From assembly GCF_014779715.1 (NCBI RefSeq), contig NZ_JACXYU010000004.1:1-64000 (forward strand): 64,000 bases of DNA. The letters are read 5' to 3'. Positions 18,241 to 27,120 of this stretch are shown here, one piece after another. This DNA is from Streptomyces chumphonensis (GTDB lineage Bacteria; Actinomycetota; Actinomycetes; Streptomycetales; Streptomycetaceae). The translations under genes were made by a program, and so were the position numbers. The notes beneath the pieces are model-generated. The model did not search any database, was not told where the DNA came from, and saw only the letters and a program-made list of their open reading frames with translations. Position 1 is the first letter of the stretch. Each line of letters begins with the position of its first letter.

Positions 18241-19926
18241 ATGATCGACCAGCCCGTGTCCGGACGGGCGGTGCAGCCCGACCGGTCGCGGCCGGCGCCG
18301 GAGGAGATCCCCCTGCGGCTGCCCGTGCGGCCGGGGCTGGGCCGCTTCCTCGTCCTGTGCGCCGTCTTCGTCTGCGCCGCCTGCGGGCTGGTGTACGAGC
18401 TGGCGCTCGTGGCCATGGCGTCGTACCTCACCGGTGACTCGGTGACGCAGGCCTCCATCGTGCTGTCGGTGATGGTCTTCGCGATGGGCGTGGGCTCCCT
18501 GCTGGCCAAGCGGCTGCGGTGCCGCGCCGTCGCCTGCTTCGGGATGATCGAGTGCGTGCTCGCGCTCGTGGGCGGCGGCTCGGTGATGGCCCTGTACGCG
18601 GCGTTCGCCTGGTTCGGGGCCTCCGGGCCGGTGCTCGTCGCGTTCTCGCTGGCCATCGGGGTGCTCATCGGTGCGGAGATGCCGCTGCTGATGACGCTGA
18701 TCCAGCGCATCCGGGCGCAGGACGCGGGAGGTGCCGTCGCCGACCTGTTCGCCGCCGACTACGTGGGGGCCCTGGTGGGCGGGCTGGCGTTCCCGTTCCT
18801 CCTGCTGCCGGTCTTCGGGCAGCTGACGGGCGCCCTGCTCGTCGGCGTCGTCAACGTGCTGGCGGGCGGGCTGCTCGTCCTGTGGCTCTTCCGGCACGAC
18901 CTCGGCCCCCGCCAGCGGGCCGGGCTGCTGCTCGTCTTCACGGCGGTGCTGTCGCTCCTCGGGACGGGGGCGGGGTGCGCGGGCCCGTTCGAGGAGGCCG
19001 CGCGCCGGGCGGTCTACGGGGGCTCGGTGCGGGTCGCGGTCCACAGCGACGTGCAGGAGATCGTGCTCACCGACGCGCGGGGGAGCGGGCGCCACGCGGG
19101 CGCCGCGAACGGTCCGTGCGGCCTGGAGCTGTACCTGGACGGGCGGTTGCGGGTGTGCGGCGGCGACGAGGCCCGCTACCACCAGGCCCTCGTCCGCCCC
19201 GCCATGGCCGCCGGTCCGCACGCCCGCGTCCTGGTCCTGGGCGGGGGCGACGGCCTCGCCCTGCGCGAGGTGCTGCGGCACCCGGACGTCGCCGAGGTGA
19301 CCGTCGTCGACATCGACCCGGAGGTGGTCGCGCTGGCCCGGAGCGACCCGAGGCTCCGCGCCCTGAACGAGGGGGCGTTCACCGACCCCCGGGCCCGGGT
19401 GGTGACGGCCGACGCCTTCGAGTGGCTCCGTTCCCGGGCCCGGACCGCCGAGCCGCCGTACGACGTGATCGTCTCCGGACTGCCGGACCCCCGCCCGGCG
19501 GAGAGCGCGCGGCTGTACTCGCAGGAGTTCTACGGGCTGCTCGCCCGTGCGCTGTCCCCGGACGGCCGCTTCGCCGTGCACGCCGGTTCGGTGAGCGGCG
19601 CCGGGCGTGTCTTCTGGACGGTGGAGGCCACGCTGCGGGCGGCCGGGCTGCGGCCCGTGCCGTACGCCGTCGACGGGCGGGCGTCCGTGTTCCCCGCCGG
19701 TACCGACCGGGTCCAGCGGGCCGGCGCGCCCGCCGGGCATCCGGCGGACTGGGGTTTCCTGCTCGCCGCGCCCGGAGCCGCACCGCCGCTGCTGCTGGAC
19801 GCCGCGGAGCCGCGCCCGAGGGCGTTCGACGCGGCCGACCTCGCCCACGCGGCGGCCACCGCCGAGCGGCAGCGGCGCACCGGCCTGGCGCCCTCGACGC
19901 TGCTCCACCCGCGCTACGGCGGCTGA
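18241..19926 (+). CDS. Membrane-anchored polyamine aminopropyltransferase (spermidine synthase-like)
   Basis: 561 residues from ATG 18241. The N-terminal half (about 35-235) holds seven or so hydrophobic helices. The C-terminal half is a class I methyltransferase-fold domain with the nucleotide loop [28 protein letters not shown] and an ELYLDG motif before it, as in spermidine synthases. It should transfer an aminopropyl group from decarboxylated S-adenosylmethionine to an amine, but membrane-linked members are mostly uncharacterised. No ribosome site is seen. A TAGCGT hexamer 7 bases before ATG points to a leaderless mRNA. Confidence 0.85.
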   Translation: MIDQPVSGRAVQPDRSRPAPEEIPLRLPVRPGLGRFLVLCAVFVCAACGLVYELALVAMASYLTGDSVTQASIVLSVMVFAMGVGSLLAKRLRCRAVACFGMIECVLALVGGGSVMALYAAFAWFGASGPVLVAFSLAIGVLIGAEMPLLMTLIQRIRAQDAGGAVADLFAADYVGALVGGLAFPFLLLPVFGQLTGALLVGVVNVLAGGLLVLWLFRHDLGPRQRAGLLLVFTAVLSLLGTGAGCAGPFEEAARRAVYGGSVRVAVHSDVQEIVLTDARGSGRHAGAANGPCGLELYLDGRLRVCGGDEARYHQALVRPAMAAGPHARVLVLGGGDGLALREVLRHPDVAEVTVVDIDPEVVALARSDPRLRALNEGAFTDPRARVVTADAFEWLRSRARTAEPPYDVIVSGLPDPRPAESARLYSQEFYGLLARALSPDGRFAVHAGSVSGAGRVFWTVEATLRAAGLRPVPYAVDGRASVFPAGTDRVQRAGAPAGHPADWGFLLAAPGAAPPLLLDAAEPRPRAFDAADLAHAAATAERQRRTGLAPSTLLHPRYGG

Positions 19927-20049
19927 CGCCCGGCACGGCCCCGGACGGTTCCGGGCCCCGGCCCCGGACGGTTTCGGGCGGCGACCCCGGACGGCCACGA
20001 TCCGTCCGGGTCGGCCTGTCCGGCGGTCCGCGCGGGTAGGCTCCGCCCC

Positions 20050-20973
20050 ATGGAGCACGAGGTGTACGTTCCGTTTCCCGTCGGGTCCGTCCGGGCGGCG
20101 CTGGCCGAGGCCGAGCGCGTCGCGCGCTGTGTGCCGGGTGTCCAGCTCGACGCCGTGGACGGGCAGGCGGACGCCGACGGCACGGTGTCCGGCCGGCTGC
20201 GGATCCGCATCGGCGGCTCCACCATCACCTACCGGGGCGCGTTGACCGTCTCCGTGCGGGAGGACGGCTTCCGCGTCAGGGGCGAGGGCGACGAGGCGCG
20301 CGGCCAGGGATCCGTCCGCGCCGAGGTGACGCTCACGCCGCGCGCCGTCGGGGACGGGCAGGGGGACGCCGAGGGCACGGTGCTGGTGTGCGCCGGGTCG
20401 GTGCGCAGCAAGGGGCGGCTCAACGAGGCCGAGGCGAAGCAGCGGGCCGCCGCCGGCCGGCGTCTGCTGGAACGGTTCGCCGAGGCGCTGGCGCAGAGCC
20501 TCGCGGCCGATCCGCCGACCGACGACAACCAGCGCGTCATCCCCGGCATCCCGGCCCCCGAGTCGGCGACCGGACCGGTCCCCGGCCCGTCGCCGGAGCG
20601 GGGCGCCCCGACCGAGCCGGAGCCCGGGGCGCCGGAGTCCGGGGAGGCCGAGCCGGGCGCGTCCGTCTTCGAGACGGAGGTCCCGCCGCCGTCGCCGGAC
20701 CCCTCGGCGGACGAGGAGTCGGAGCGCACGGCCCCCGCAGGGGGGCGTCGGGCCGGGGAGAGCGCCCCCGCCGAGGCCGCCCACGCCCGGCGCACGATGA
20801 TCGGCCGCAGTGCGGAGGAGGTCGACCACGCCCCGCCGCGTGGCCGCTACGCTCCCGTGCCCGCGCCGGAGACCGTGGGCGCGACGGCCGCCCTGCGCTG
20901 GGCCGCCCCCGCCGCGGCGCTCGCCGTGGCCTCCGCCGTGCTGGTCGGGCGCGTCCTGCGGCGGCGTCGCTGA
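20050..20973 (+). CDS. SRPBCC (CoxG-like) protein with C-terminal membrane anchor
   Basis: 307 residues from ATG 20050. Residues 1-150 form a START/SRPBCC-type ligand-binding domain (EHEVYVPFPVGSVRAAL, ARCVPGVQLD, SVRAEVTLTP), closest to the CoxG family. A long Pro/Glu-rich spacer (about 165-270) leads to one C-terminal helix (about 280-302) ending in RRRR. It would be tethered to the inner face of the membrane. No CO-dehydrogenase genes are present, so a CoxG role is not implied. TAGGCT 7 bases before ATG suggests leaderless transcription. Confidence 0.8.
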   Translation: MEHEVYVPFPVGSVRAALAEAERVARCVPGVQLDAVDGQADADGTVSGRLRIRIGGSTITYRGALTVSVREDGFRVRGEGDEARGQGSVRAEVTLTPRAVGDGQGDAEGTVLVCAGSVRSKGRLNEAEAKQRAAAGRRLLERFAEALAQSLAADPPTDDNQRVIPGIPAPESATGPVPGPSPERGAPTEPEPGAPESGEAEPGASVFETEVPPPSPDPSADEESERTAPAGGRRAGESAPAEAAHARRTMIGRSAEEVDHAPPRGRYAPVPAPETVGATAALRWAAPAAALAVASAVLVGRVLRRRR

Positions 20974-21006
20974 ACCCACCTCGGTCGAGCGCCTACGCTC
21001 GGTGGG

Positions 21007-21840
21007 GTGACCACCCAGACCACGACGGTCCGGCTCGCCGCCGGTGACACCGAGGTGACCGTCGAGCCCGAACAGGGGTGCCGGATCGCCTCGTTGCGCG
21101 TGGCCGGCACCGAACTGCTGCTACCCGGCGAGGGCCACGGCGCCTTCGTCATGGTCCCGTTCTGCGGACGCACGGACCGGGGCCGGTTCCGCAGCGGAGC
21201 CGAGACGTACCGACTGCCCCGCAACGAACCACCCCACGCCATCCACGGCTTCGCCCGCGACGGCCGCTGGCGCACCGTCCGGGCCGACGGCCGCACGGCC
21301 GCGTTCACCTGGCGGCTCGGCGAGCCGTGGCCCTGGCCGGGCACGGTGACGCAGCTCGTCGAGCTGGCGGAGGACGGCTCCTCCCTCACCCTGACCCTCG
21401 GCGTGGAGACCGCGTCGGACTCCTTCCCCGCGCAGGCCGGCTGGCACCCCTGGTGGCGGCGCAACCTCGGCCGGGGCGGCTCGGACGTCCGGGTGGAGTT
21501 CCACCCGGCCTGGCAGGAGGAGCGCGGCCCCGACCACCTGCCCACCGGGCGTCGTATCCCGCCCCGACCCGGACCGTGGGACGACTGCTTCGGCATGCCC
21601 GACGGTGTCGACGTGACGCTCACCTGGCCCGACGAGCTGGAGCTGTCGATCACCAGTCGGGCGGAGTGGCTCGTGGTCTACGACGAGCAGGAGGCCGCGG
21701 TGTGCGTCGAGCCGCAGACGGGGCCGCCGAACGGGCTGAACACCCACCCGCGGTTCGTGACGCCCCTCGAGCCGCTGGAGATCAGCACCACCTGGGCCTG
21801 GCGCGGGCTGGGCGCCGGGGACGCGCGGGGCGCTGGATAG
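21007..21840 (+). CDS. Aldose 1-epimerase family protein
   Basis: 277 residues from GTG 21007. The beta-sandwich family signs are FCGRTDRGRFR, the catalytic-His region PHAIHGFARDG, AGWHPWW, and the catalytic-Glu region CVEPQTGPPNG with a following Asn. It should interconvert sugar anomers or sugar-phosphate epimers. It is on the shorter side of the family (about 280-350). TACGCT lies 7 bases before the start. It is followed after 10 bases by pyrE, but each has its own -10-like motif. Confidence 0.88.
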   Translation: MTTQTTTVRLAAGDTEVTVEPEQGCRIASLRVAGTELLLPGEGHGAFVMVPFCGRTDRGRFRSGAETYRLPRNEPPHAIHGFARDGRWRTVRADGRTAAFTWRLGEPWPWPGTVTQLVELAEDGSSLTLTLGVETASDSFPAQAGWHPWWRRNLGRGGSDVRVEFHPAWQEERGPDHLPTGRRIPPRPGPWDDCFGMPDGVDVTLTWPDELELSITSRAEWLVVYDEQEAAVCVEPQTGPPNGLNTHPRFVTPLEPLEISTTWAWRGLGAGDARGAG

Positions 21841-21850
21841 GCTCAGGGCC

Positions 21851-22390
21851 ATGACCGACGCGCGCGCTGCGCTGCTGCAGCAGATCAAGGACAAGGCCGT
21901 GGTGCACGGCAAGGTGATCCTCTCCTCCGGGAAGGAGGCCGACTACTACGTCGACCTGCGCCGGATCACCCTGGACGGCGAGACGGCCCCGCTGGTCGGT
22001 CAGGTCATGCTCGATCTCACCGCCGACTTGGACTACGACGCGGTGGGCGGCCTCACCCTCGGCGCCGACCCGGTGGCGACGGCCATGCTGCACGCCGCCG
22101 CCGCCCGGGGGCGCCGGCTGGACGCCTTCGTCGTGCGCAAGACGGGCAAGGCGCACGGCCTCCAGCGCCGCGTCGAGGGTCCGGACGTCGCGGGCCGGCG
22201 GGTGCTGGCCGTGGAGGACACCTCCACCACGGGCGGCTCGGTGCTCACCGCCGTCGAGGCGCTGAAGGAGGCCGGGGCGCAGGTCGTCGGGGTGGCGGTG
22301 ATCGTCGAGCGCGGTGCCGCCGCGGCGATCGAGGAGACCGGGCTGCCGTACTACCAGGCCTACCGCAGCGAGGATCTGGGCCTGAGCTGA
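21851..22390 (+). CDS. pyrE: Orotate phosphoribosyltransferase
   Basis: 179 residues from ATG 21851. It converts orotate and PRPP to OMP in pyrimidine synthesis. Visible are LSSGKEADYYVDLR at the N-terminus, the GLTLGADPVA segment, the RKTGKAHGLQ loop and the PRPP-binding motif VLAVEDTSTTGGSVL. TAGGCT lies 7 bases before ATG with no ribosome site, so the mRNA is probably leaderless. A very strong hairpin begins 10 bases after the stop. Confidence 0.95.
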   Translation: MTDARAALLQQIKDKAVVHGKVILSSGKEADYYVDLRRITLDGETAPLVGQVMLDLTADLDYDAVGGLTLGADPVATAMLHAAAARGRRLDAFVVRKTGKAHGLQRRVEGPDVAGRRVLAVEDTSTTGGSVLTAVEALKEAGAQVVGVAVIVERGAAAAIEETGLPYYQAYRSEDLGLS

Positions 22391-22400
22391 ACGCATGAAC

Positions 22401-22442
22401 GTCGAGGGGCTGGGGTTTCACGTGAAACCTCAGCCCCTCGAC
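22401..22442 (+). terminator. 42-base palindrome ending the pyrE transcript, containing parS
   Basis: Two 21-base arms starting GTCGAGGGGCTG pair completely in the plus-strand RNA, with one G-U pair (22413/22430). The centre is CACGTG, so the hairpin loop must come from the central bases. There is no T-run, as is usual for Streptomyces terminators. It lies 10 bases after the pyrE stop. Confidence 0.8.
22415..22428. promoter_or_regulatory. parS chromosome-partition site (ParB box)
   Basis: GTTTCACGTGAAAC is an exact match to the 14-base parS core bound by ParB. In Streptomyces, parS sites cluster within a few hundred kb of oriC, which fits the housekeeping content here. It occupies the middle of the pyrE-fba hairpin. 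The match is seen directly; ParB binding is inferred. Confidence 0.88.
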
Positions 22443-22610
22443 CTCCCCCGGACGCAAAGCCCCCTCCCGTCGACGCCTCTGCCGACGCGCTGCCGTTCGG
22501 ACGGCCCCTCGGGAGCCGGGGCCGACGTCTGGGAAGATGGGTCCGACGACGGAGTCGCCCACGGTCAGGGAACCCCTCGAACACCCGCACACTCCCAAGG
22601 AGCGGACAGA

Positions 22611-23633
22611 ATGCCCATCGCAACCCCCGAGATCTACAACGAGATGCTCGACCGGGCGAAGGCCGGCAAGTTCGCCTACCCGGCCATCAACGTCACCTCC
22701 ACCCAGACCCTGCACGCGGCCCTGCGCGGGTTCGCCGAGGCCGAGAGCGACGGCATCGTCCAGATCTCCACCGGTGGCGCGGAGTTCCTCGGCGGCCAGT
22801 ACAGCAAGGACATGGTGACGGGCGCCGTCGCCCTGGCCGAGTTCGCCCACGTCGTCGCCGACAAGTACCCGGTGAACATCGCCCTGCACACCGACCACTG
22901 CCCGAAGGACAAGCTGGACGGCTACGTCCGGCCGCTGCTGGAGGTCTCCCGCGAGCGCGTCGCCGCCGGACGGAACCCGCTGTTCCAGTCGCACATGTGG
23001 GACGGTTCGGCCGAGACGCTGGCGGACAACCTGGCCATCGGGCAGGAGCTGCTGGCCGTGGCTGCCGCCGCCAAGATCATCCTTGAGGTCGAGATCACCC
23101 CGACCGGCGGCGAGGAGGACGGCGTCACCCACGAGATCAACGACGAGCTCTACACCACCGTGGACGACGCCCTGCGCACCGCCGAGGCCCTGGGCCTGGG
23201 CGAGAAGGGCCGCTACCTGCTGGCCGCCTCCTTCGGCAACGTGCACGGCGTCTACAAGCCCGGCAACGTGGTGCTGCGCCCCGAGCTGCTCAAGGACCTC
23301 CAGGAGGGTGTCGCCGCGAAGCACGGCCGGCAGAACCCCTTCGACTTCGTCTTCCACGGCGGCTCCGGCTCCACCGAGCAGGAGATCGCGACCGCGCTGG
23401 AGAACGGCGTCGTCAAGATGAACCTCGACACCGACACCCAGTACGCGTTCACGCGGCCCGTCGCGGACCACATGTTCCGCAACTACGACGGCGTGCTGAA
23501 GGTGGACGGCGAGGTCGGCAACAAGAAGACGTACGACCCGCGCACCTGGGGCAAGCTGGCCGAGGCCTCCATGGCCGAGCGCGTGCAGCTGGCCTGCGCC
23601 AACCTGCGCTCGACCGGCACCAAGCTCGCCTGA
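22611..23633 (+). CDS. fba: Class II fructose-bisphosphate aldolase
   Basis: 340 residues from ATG 22611 with AAGGAG 8 bases ahead. It is a zinc aldolase of glycolysis and gluconeogenesis. Visible are the metal and catalytic segment LHTDHCPKDKLDGY (zinc His and catalytic Asp), the FQSHMWDGS segment, EVEITPTGGEEDGV, the second metal His in FGNVHGVYKPG, FVFHGGSGS, and NLDTDTQYAFT. The length and insertions fit the long class IIA type of actinobacteria. It appears monocistronic, bounded by the parS hairpin and by a strong terminator. Confidence 0.96.
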   Translation: MPIATPEIYNEMLDRAKAGKFAYPAINVTSTQTLHAALRGFAEAESDGIVQISTGGAEFLGGQYSKDMVTGAVALAEFAHVVADKYPVNIALHTDHCPKDKLDGYVRPLLEVSRERVAAGRNPLFQSHMWDGSAETLADNLAIGQELLAVAAAAKIILEVEITPTGGEEDGVTHEINDELYTTVDDALRTAEALGLGEKGRYLLAASFGNVHGVYKPGNVVLRPELLKDLQEGVAAKHGRQNPFDFVFHGGSGSTEQEIATALENGVVKMNLDTDTQYAFTRPVADHMFRNYDGVLKVDGEVGNKKTYDPRTWGKLAEASMAERVQLACANLRSTGTKLA

Positions 23634-23645
23634 CGCGTCACCACC

Positions 23646-23676
23646 CCCGGGGCCCGGCGATCCGCCGGGCCCCGGG
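23646..23676. terminator. fba / DUF3151 convergent terminator
   Basis: CCCGGGGCCCGGCG, a 3-base loop and CGCCGGGCCCCGGG form a 14-bp stem 12 bases after the fba stop, followed on the plus strand by CCCGTTTCC. It probably also serves the opposing gene. Confidence 0.8.
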
Positions 23677-23722
23677 CCCGTTTCCGGGCCGGGGGTGGCG
23701 GAGCGCGAGGTGTCGGGACGTG

Positions 23723-24136
23723 CTACGTCAGCGTCTCGGCGGCGGTGGGGCTGCTCTCGGCCAGGAACGTCGTGCAGCGCTCGTACTCCTCCTGCTCCCC
23801 GATGGCCTTGGCGGCGCGCGCCAGGGCGTGCAGGGCGCGGAGGAACCCGCGGTTCGGCTCGTGCTCGAACGGCACCGGGCCGTGGCCCTTCCAGCCGCTG
23901 CGGCGGAGCGAGTCGAGGCCGCGGTGGTACCCGGTGCGGGCGTACGCGTACGACTCGACGACCCGCCCGCCCTCGTACGCCTCGTCGGCGAGCTGCGCCC
24001 ACGCGAGGGAGGAGGCGGGGTACTGCGCGGCGACGTCCGCGGGCGCGGTACCGGCGGCCAGCGCCTCGCGCGGCCCCGGGTCGTCGGGCAGGTGGGTCGG
24101 GGGCGGACCCCCGAGCAGGTTCTCGTGAATGGACAT
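23723..24136 (-). CDS. DUF3151 family protein
   Basis: 137 residues from ATG 24136. Recognisable actinobacterial DUF3151 words are the start MSIHENLLGGPPPT, ASSLAWAQLADEA, AYARTGYHRGLDSLRRSGWKG and a C-terminal LGEQEEYERC-like helix. It has a tetratricopeptide-like helical look and no membrane segment or catalytic motif. It lies divergent from the tryptophan dioxygenase operon with a 102-base shared promoter region. The function is unknown. Confidence 0.8.
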   Translation of the reverse strand: MSIHENLLGGPPPTHLPDDPGPREALAAGTAPADVAAQYPASSLAWAQLADEAYEGGRVVESYAYARTGYHRGLDSLRRSGWKGHGPVPFEHEPNRGFLRALHALARAAKAIGEQEEYERCTTFLAESSPTAAETLT

Positions 24137-24238
24137 GCCCCCAGTGTGCCCTGAGCCCCGCCCTTGCCGTGGCCCCGCCGTCCGGAGATGATCGCCGCAG
24201 GCCCGGTGACCCCGGGTGGATGTGCGAGGAGACCTTCG

Positions 24239-25060
24239 ATGACCGAAAGCCCCGAGACCCCGAACCTGGACTTCGCAGGTACGACGCCCTACGAGGACTA
24301 CGTACAGGCCGACGTCCTCACCCACCTCCAGAAGCCCTTCACGGATGATCCCGGTGAAATGGTGTTCCTGGTGACGACCCAGGTCATGGAGCTGTGGTTC
24401 ACGGTGCTCGTCCACGAGTGGGAGACCGCCGCCCGCGCGTTGCGCGAGGACGACCTGCGAACGGCCCTGGACGCCCTGCGGCGCTCGACCTACGAGCTCC
24501 GGTCCCTCAACGCCTCGTGGGAGCCGCTGGCGCACCTGACCCCGGCGCAGTTCAACTCCTACCGGGCCGCCCTGGGCGAGGGCTCCGGCTTCCAGTCGGC
24601 GATGTACCGGCGCCTGGAGTTCCTGCTGGGAGACAAGTCGGCGTCCATGCTCGTCCCGCACCGGGGCGCACCCCGGGTCCACGACGAGTTGGAGAAGGCC
24701 CTCCACGAGCCGAGCCTGTACGACGAGGTGCTGCACTACCTCTCCCGGCAGGGCGAGGACATCCCGGCCGCGGTGCTGAACCGGGACGTGAGCGACAGGT
24801 ACGAGCCGTCGCCGCAGGTGGAGGCCGCCTGGGCGCGGATCTACTCCGGTGATCCGGAGGCCCCGGCGGCCCGGCTCGGGGAGGCGCTCACGGAGGTCGC
24901 GGAGCTGGTGTGGCGCTGGCGCAACGACCACCTGGTCGCGACCCGCCGCGCGATGGGCTCCAAGGTCGGCACGGGCGGCTCCGCCGGGGTCGCGTGGCTG
25001 GAGAAGCGGACGACCAAGAGCGTCTTCCCGGAGCTGTGGAGCGCGCGCGGCCATGTCTGA
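24239..25060 (+). CDS. kynA: Tryptophan 2,3-dioxygenase
   Basis: 273-residue heme dioxygenase from ATG 24239 (GAGGAGA upstream). It opens the indole ring of L-tryptophan to N-formylkynurenine. Motifs include FNSYRAALGEGSGFQSAMYRR (residues about 101-121), EFLLGDKSASM, the proximal heme histidine in NDHLVATRR, and KVGTGGSAGVAWL. The position of the distal-pocket His of the Xanthomonas enzyme (His55 in HQTSELW) is Thr47 here (TTQVMELW). It is the first gene of a three-gene operon; its stop overlaps the kynureninase start by 8 bases, so translation is coupled. Confidence 0.93.
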   Translation: MTESPETPNLDFAGTTPYEDYVQADVLTHLQKPFTDDPGEMVFLVTTQVMELWFTVLVHEWETAARALREDDLRTALDALRRSTYELRSLNASWEPLAHLTPAQFNSYRAALGEGSGFQSAMYRRLEFLLGDKSASMLVPHRGAPRVHDELEKALHEPSLYDEVLHYLSRQGEDIPAAVLNRDVSDRYEPSPQVEAAWARIYSGDPEAPAARLGEALTEVAELVWRWRNDHLVATRRAMGSKVGTGGSAGVAWLEKRTTKSVFPELWSARGHV

Positions 25061-26321
25061 CGCGACCGGGAGGCGGGAGCCGGGCGCCGTGGCGGAGGAG
25101 CTGCGGGCCGAGGCCGTGCGGCGGGACACCGCCGACCCGCTGGCGAAGCTGAGGGACCTGTTCGTCCTCGACGACCCCGCACACCCCGAGGGCGCCGTCT
25201 ACCTGGACGGCAACTCGCTCGGGGCGCTGCCGCGCGCCGTGCCCGGCCGGCTGGCCGACGTCGTGGCGCGGGAGTGGGGCGAGCTGCGCATCCGCTCGTG
25301 GACGGAGTCGGGCTGGTGGGAGACGCCCGAGCGGGTCGGCGACCTGATCGCCCCGCTCGTCGGCGCCGCGCCGGGCCAGATCGTCGTGGGCGACTCGACG
25401 TCGGTGAACGTCTTCAAGGCGGTCGTCGGCGCCGTCCGGCGGGCCGGGCCCGGCCGGGACGAGATCCTGGTGGACGCGGCGACGTTCCCCACGGACGGCT
25501 ACATCGCACAGTCGGCGGCGCGGATGACGGGCGCGGTGGTGCGCCCCCTGCCGATGGGCGGGATGGCCGGCGCCGCCGGCCCGCGCACGGCGGTGCTGCT
25601 GGTCAACCACGTGGACTACCGCACCGGCGAGCTGCACGACCTGCCCGGCGTGACGGCGGCGGCGCACGCGGCCGGGGCCCTCGTCGTCGCGGACCTGTGC
25701 CACAGCGCGGGCGCCCTGCCGGTGGACCTGGACGCGCACGGCGCCGACTTCGCCGTCGGCTGCTCCTACAAGTACCTCAACGGGGGGCCGGGCGCGCCCG
25801 CGTACCTCTACGTGGCGCACCGGCACCAGGCGGCGTTCGACTCACCGCTGCCGGGCTGGCACGGCCACCGCGACCCGTTCGGGATGGTGCCGGAGTACGC
25901 CCCGGCCGAGGGCGTCTCGCGGGGCCGGGTCGGGACGCCGGACCTGCTGTCCATGCTGGCGCTGGAGGCGGCGCTGAGCGTGTGGGACGGCGTGGACGTC
26001 GCCGAGGTGCGGGCCAAGTCCCTGGCCCTGACCGACTTCTTCCTGCGGGCCGTGGACGCCTACCTCCCGCCGGGGCGGGTGCGGCTGGTCACCCCGGCCG
26101 CCCACGAGCGGCGGGGGAGCCAGATCGCCCTGGAGTGCCCGGACGCGGAGGACGTCATGGCCCGGCTCATCGCCCGGGGCGTCGTCGGCGACTTCCGGCG
26201 GCCGGGGGTGCTGCGCTTCGGGTTCACGCCGCTGTACACCTCCTTCGCCGACGTCGAGCGGGCGGCGCGCACGCTGGCCGAGGTGGCGGGGGTGGCCGAG
26301 GTGGCCGAGGGGGAGCGGTGA
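25053..26321 (+). CDS. kynU: Kynureninase
   Basis: 422 residues from ATG 25053, overlapping the dioxygenase gene. It is a PLP enzyme that cleaves kynurenine to anthranilate and alanine. Family motifs are VYLDGNSLGALP, DSTSVNVFK, TFPTDGY, NHVDYRTGELHD, DLCHSAGALPVDL, and the PLP lysine in GCSYKYLNGGPG, followed by WHGHRDPF and the C-terminal FRRPGVLRFGFTPLY. The length is typical (about 410-420). The overlap at both ends shows tight coupling with tryptophan dioxygenase and the formamidase. Confidence 0.95.
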   Translation: MSDATGRREPGAVAEELRAEAVRRDTADPLAKLRDLFVLDDPAHPEGAVYLDGNSLGALPRAVPGRLADVVAREWGELRIRSWTESGWWETPERVGDLIAPLVGAAPGQIVVGDSTSVNVFKAVVGAVRRAGPGRDEILVDAATFPTDGYIAQSAARMTGAVVRPLPMGGMAGAAGPRTAVLLVNHVDYRTGELHDLPGVTAAAHAAGALVVADLCHSAGALPVDLDAHGADFAVGCSYKYLNGGPGAPAYLYVAHRHQAAFDSPLPGWHGHRDPFGMVPEYAPAEGVSRGRVGTPDLLSMLALEAALSVWDGVDVAEVRAKSLALTDFFLRAVDAYLPPGRVRLVTPAAHERRGSQIALECPDAEDVMARLIARGVVGDFRRPGVLRFGFTPLYTSFADVERAARTLAEVAGVAEVAEGER

Positions 26322-27034
26322 GCGAGGCCGAGGAGCGGGACCTCATGGGGCTCCCCCCGGTCCCGCCCGACGCGTCCGAGCGCTACGGGGACCACCCGGC
26401 GCAGGTCGTCGACTTCTACGGGCGCCGCGCCGGGCCGCGCGTCACGGTGCTGCACGGCGGCTTCTGGCGGGAGCGGTACGACCGGGGCTACCTGAGGCCG
26501 TTCGCCGCCGCCCTCGCGGGGCACGGCTTCGCGGTGGAGCTGGTGGAGTACCGCAGGGTCGGCGGCGACGGCGGCTGGCCCGCGACCTTCGAGGACGTGA
26601 ACGCGGCCCTGGACCACCTGGGCGGGCCGCCGAAGGCGCTGGTCGGCCACTCGGCGGGCGGGCACCTGGCGCTGTGCGCGGCGGCCCGGCGGGAGCGGGC
26701 GGCGGACCGGGTGGTCGCCGTCGCACCCGTCGCGGACCTCTCCCGCGCGCACGACCTGGGGCTGAGCGAGGGCGCCGTGGCGGAGCTGCTGGGCGGCCCG
26801 GAACGGGTCGGTCCGCTGCTCGCGGAGGCCGACCCGATGCGGCTGCTGCCCCGGGTGCCGGTGGAGCTGGTGCACGGCACGGCCGACCGGGACGTGCCCA
26901 TCGAGCTGTCCCGCCGCTACGCCGCCGACTGGGGGGCCCGACTGCACCTGCTGCCCGGGGTGGGGCACTACGCGGCCTTCCATCCGACGCGGCCCGCGTT
27001 CGGCGTGCTGCTGGACGTGATCCGCCGCCCGTAG
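26318..27034 (+). CDS. Alpha/beta hydrolase, probable kynurenine formamidase
   Basis: 238 residues; GTG 26318 overlaps the kynureninase stop as GTGA. It shows the HGGFW oxyanion-hole motif (HGGxW is typical of arylformamidases), the nucleophile elbow GHSAGG, an Asp in HGTADRDVP and a C-terminal GVGHYAAFHP carrying the catalytic His. Its place between dioxygenase and kynureninase steps makes N-formylkynurenine the natural substrate, which completes tryptophan-to-anthranilate conversion in one operon. It belongs to the alpha/beta hydrolase type, unlike the metal-dependent KynB. Confidence 0.82.
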   Translation: MSEAEERDLMGLPPVPPDASERYGDHPAQVVDFYGRRAGPRVTVLHGGFWRERYDRGYLRPFAAALAGHGFAVELVEYRRVGGDGGWPATFEDVNAALDHLGGPPKALVGHSAGGHLALCAAARRERAADRVVAVAPVADLSRAHDLGLSEGAVAELLGGPERVGPLLAEADPMRLLPRVPVELVHGTADRDVPIELSRRYAADWGARLHLLPGVGHYAAFHPTRPAFGVLLDVIRRP

Positions 27035-27060
27035 GCCGGCGCGGACCGGGACCCACGGCG

Positions 27061-27092
27061 CGGGGCCCGCACGACGTGCCGTGCGGGCCCCG
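27061..27092. terminator. Kynurenine operon / purA convergent terminator
   Basis: CGGGGCCCGCACG, a 6-base loop and CGTGCGGGCCCCG form a 13-bp stem between two converging genes. Confidence 0.8.
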
Positions 27093-27120
27093 GGGGTGCC
27101 GGTGGCGTGGGGCGCCGGCC

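Noticed and set aside
20050..20973. Carbon monoxide dehydrogenase accessory role for the SRPBCC (CoxG-like) protein
   Set aside because: No CO-dehydrogenase subunit genes are present and the protein has a long spacer and membrane anchor atypical of a dedicated CoxG.
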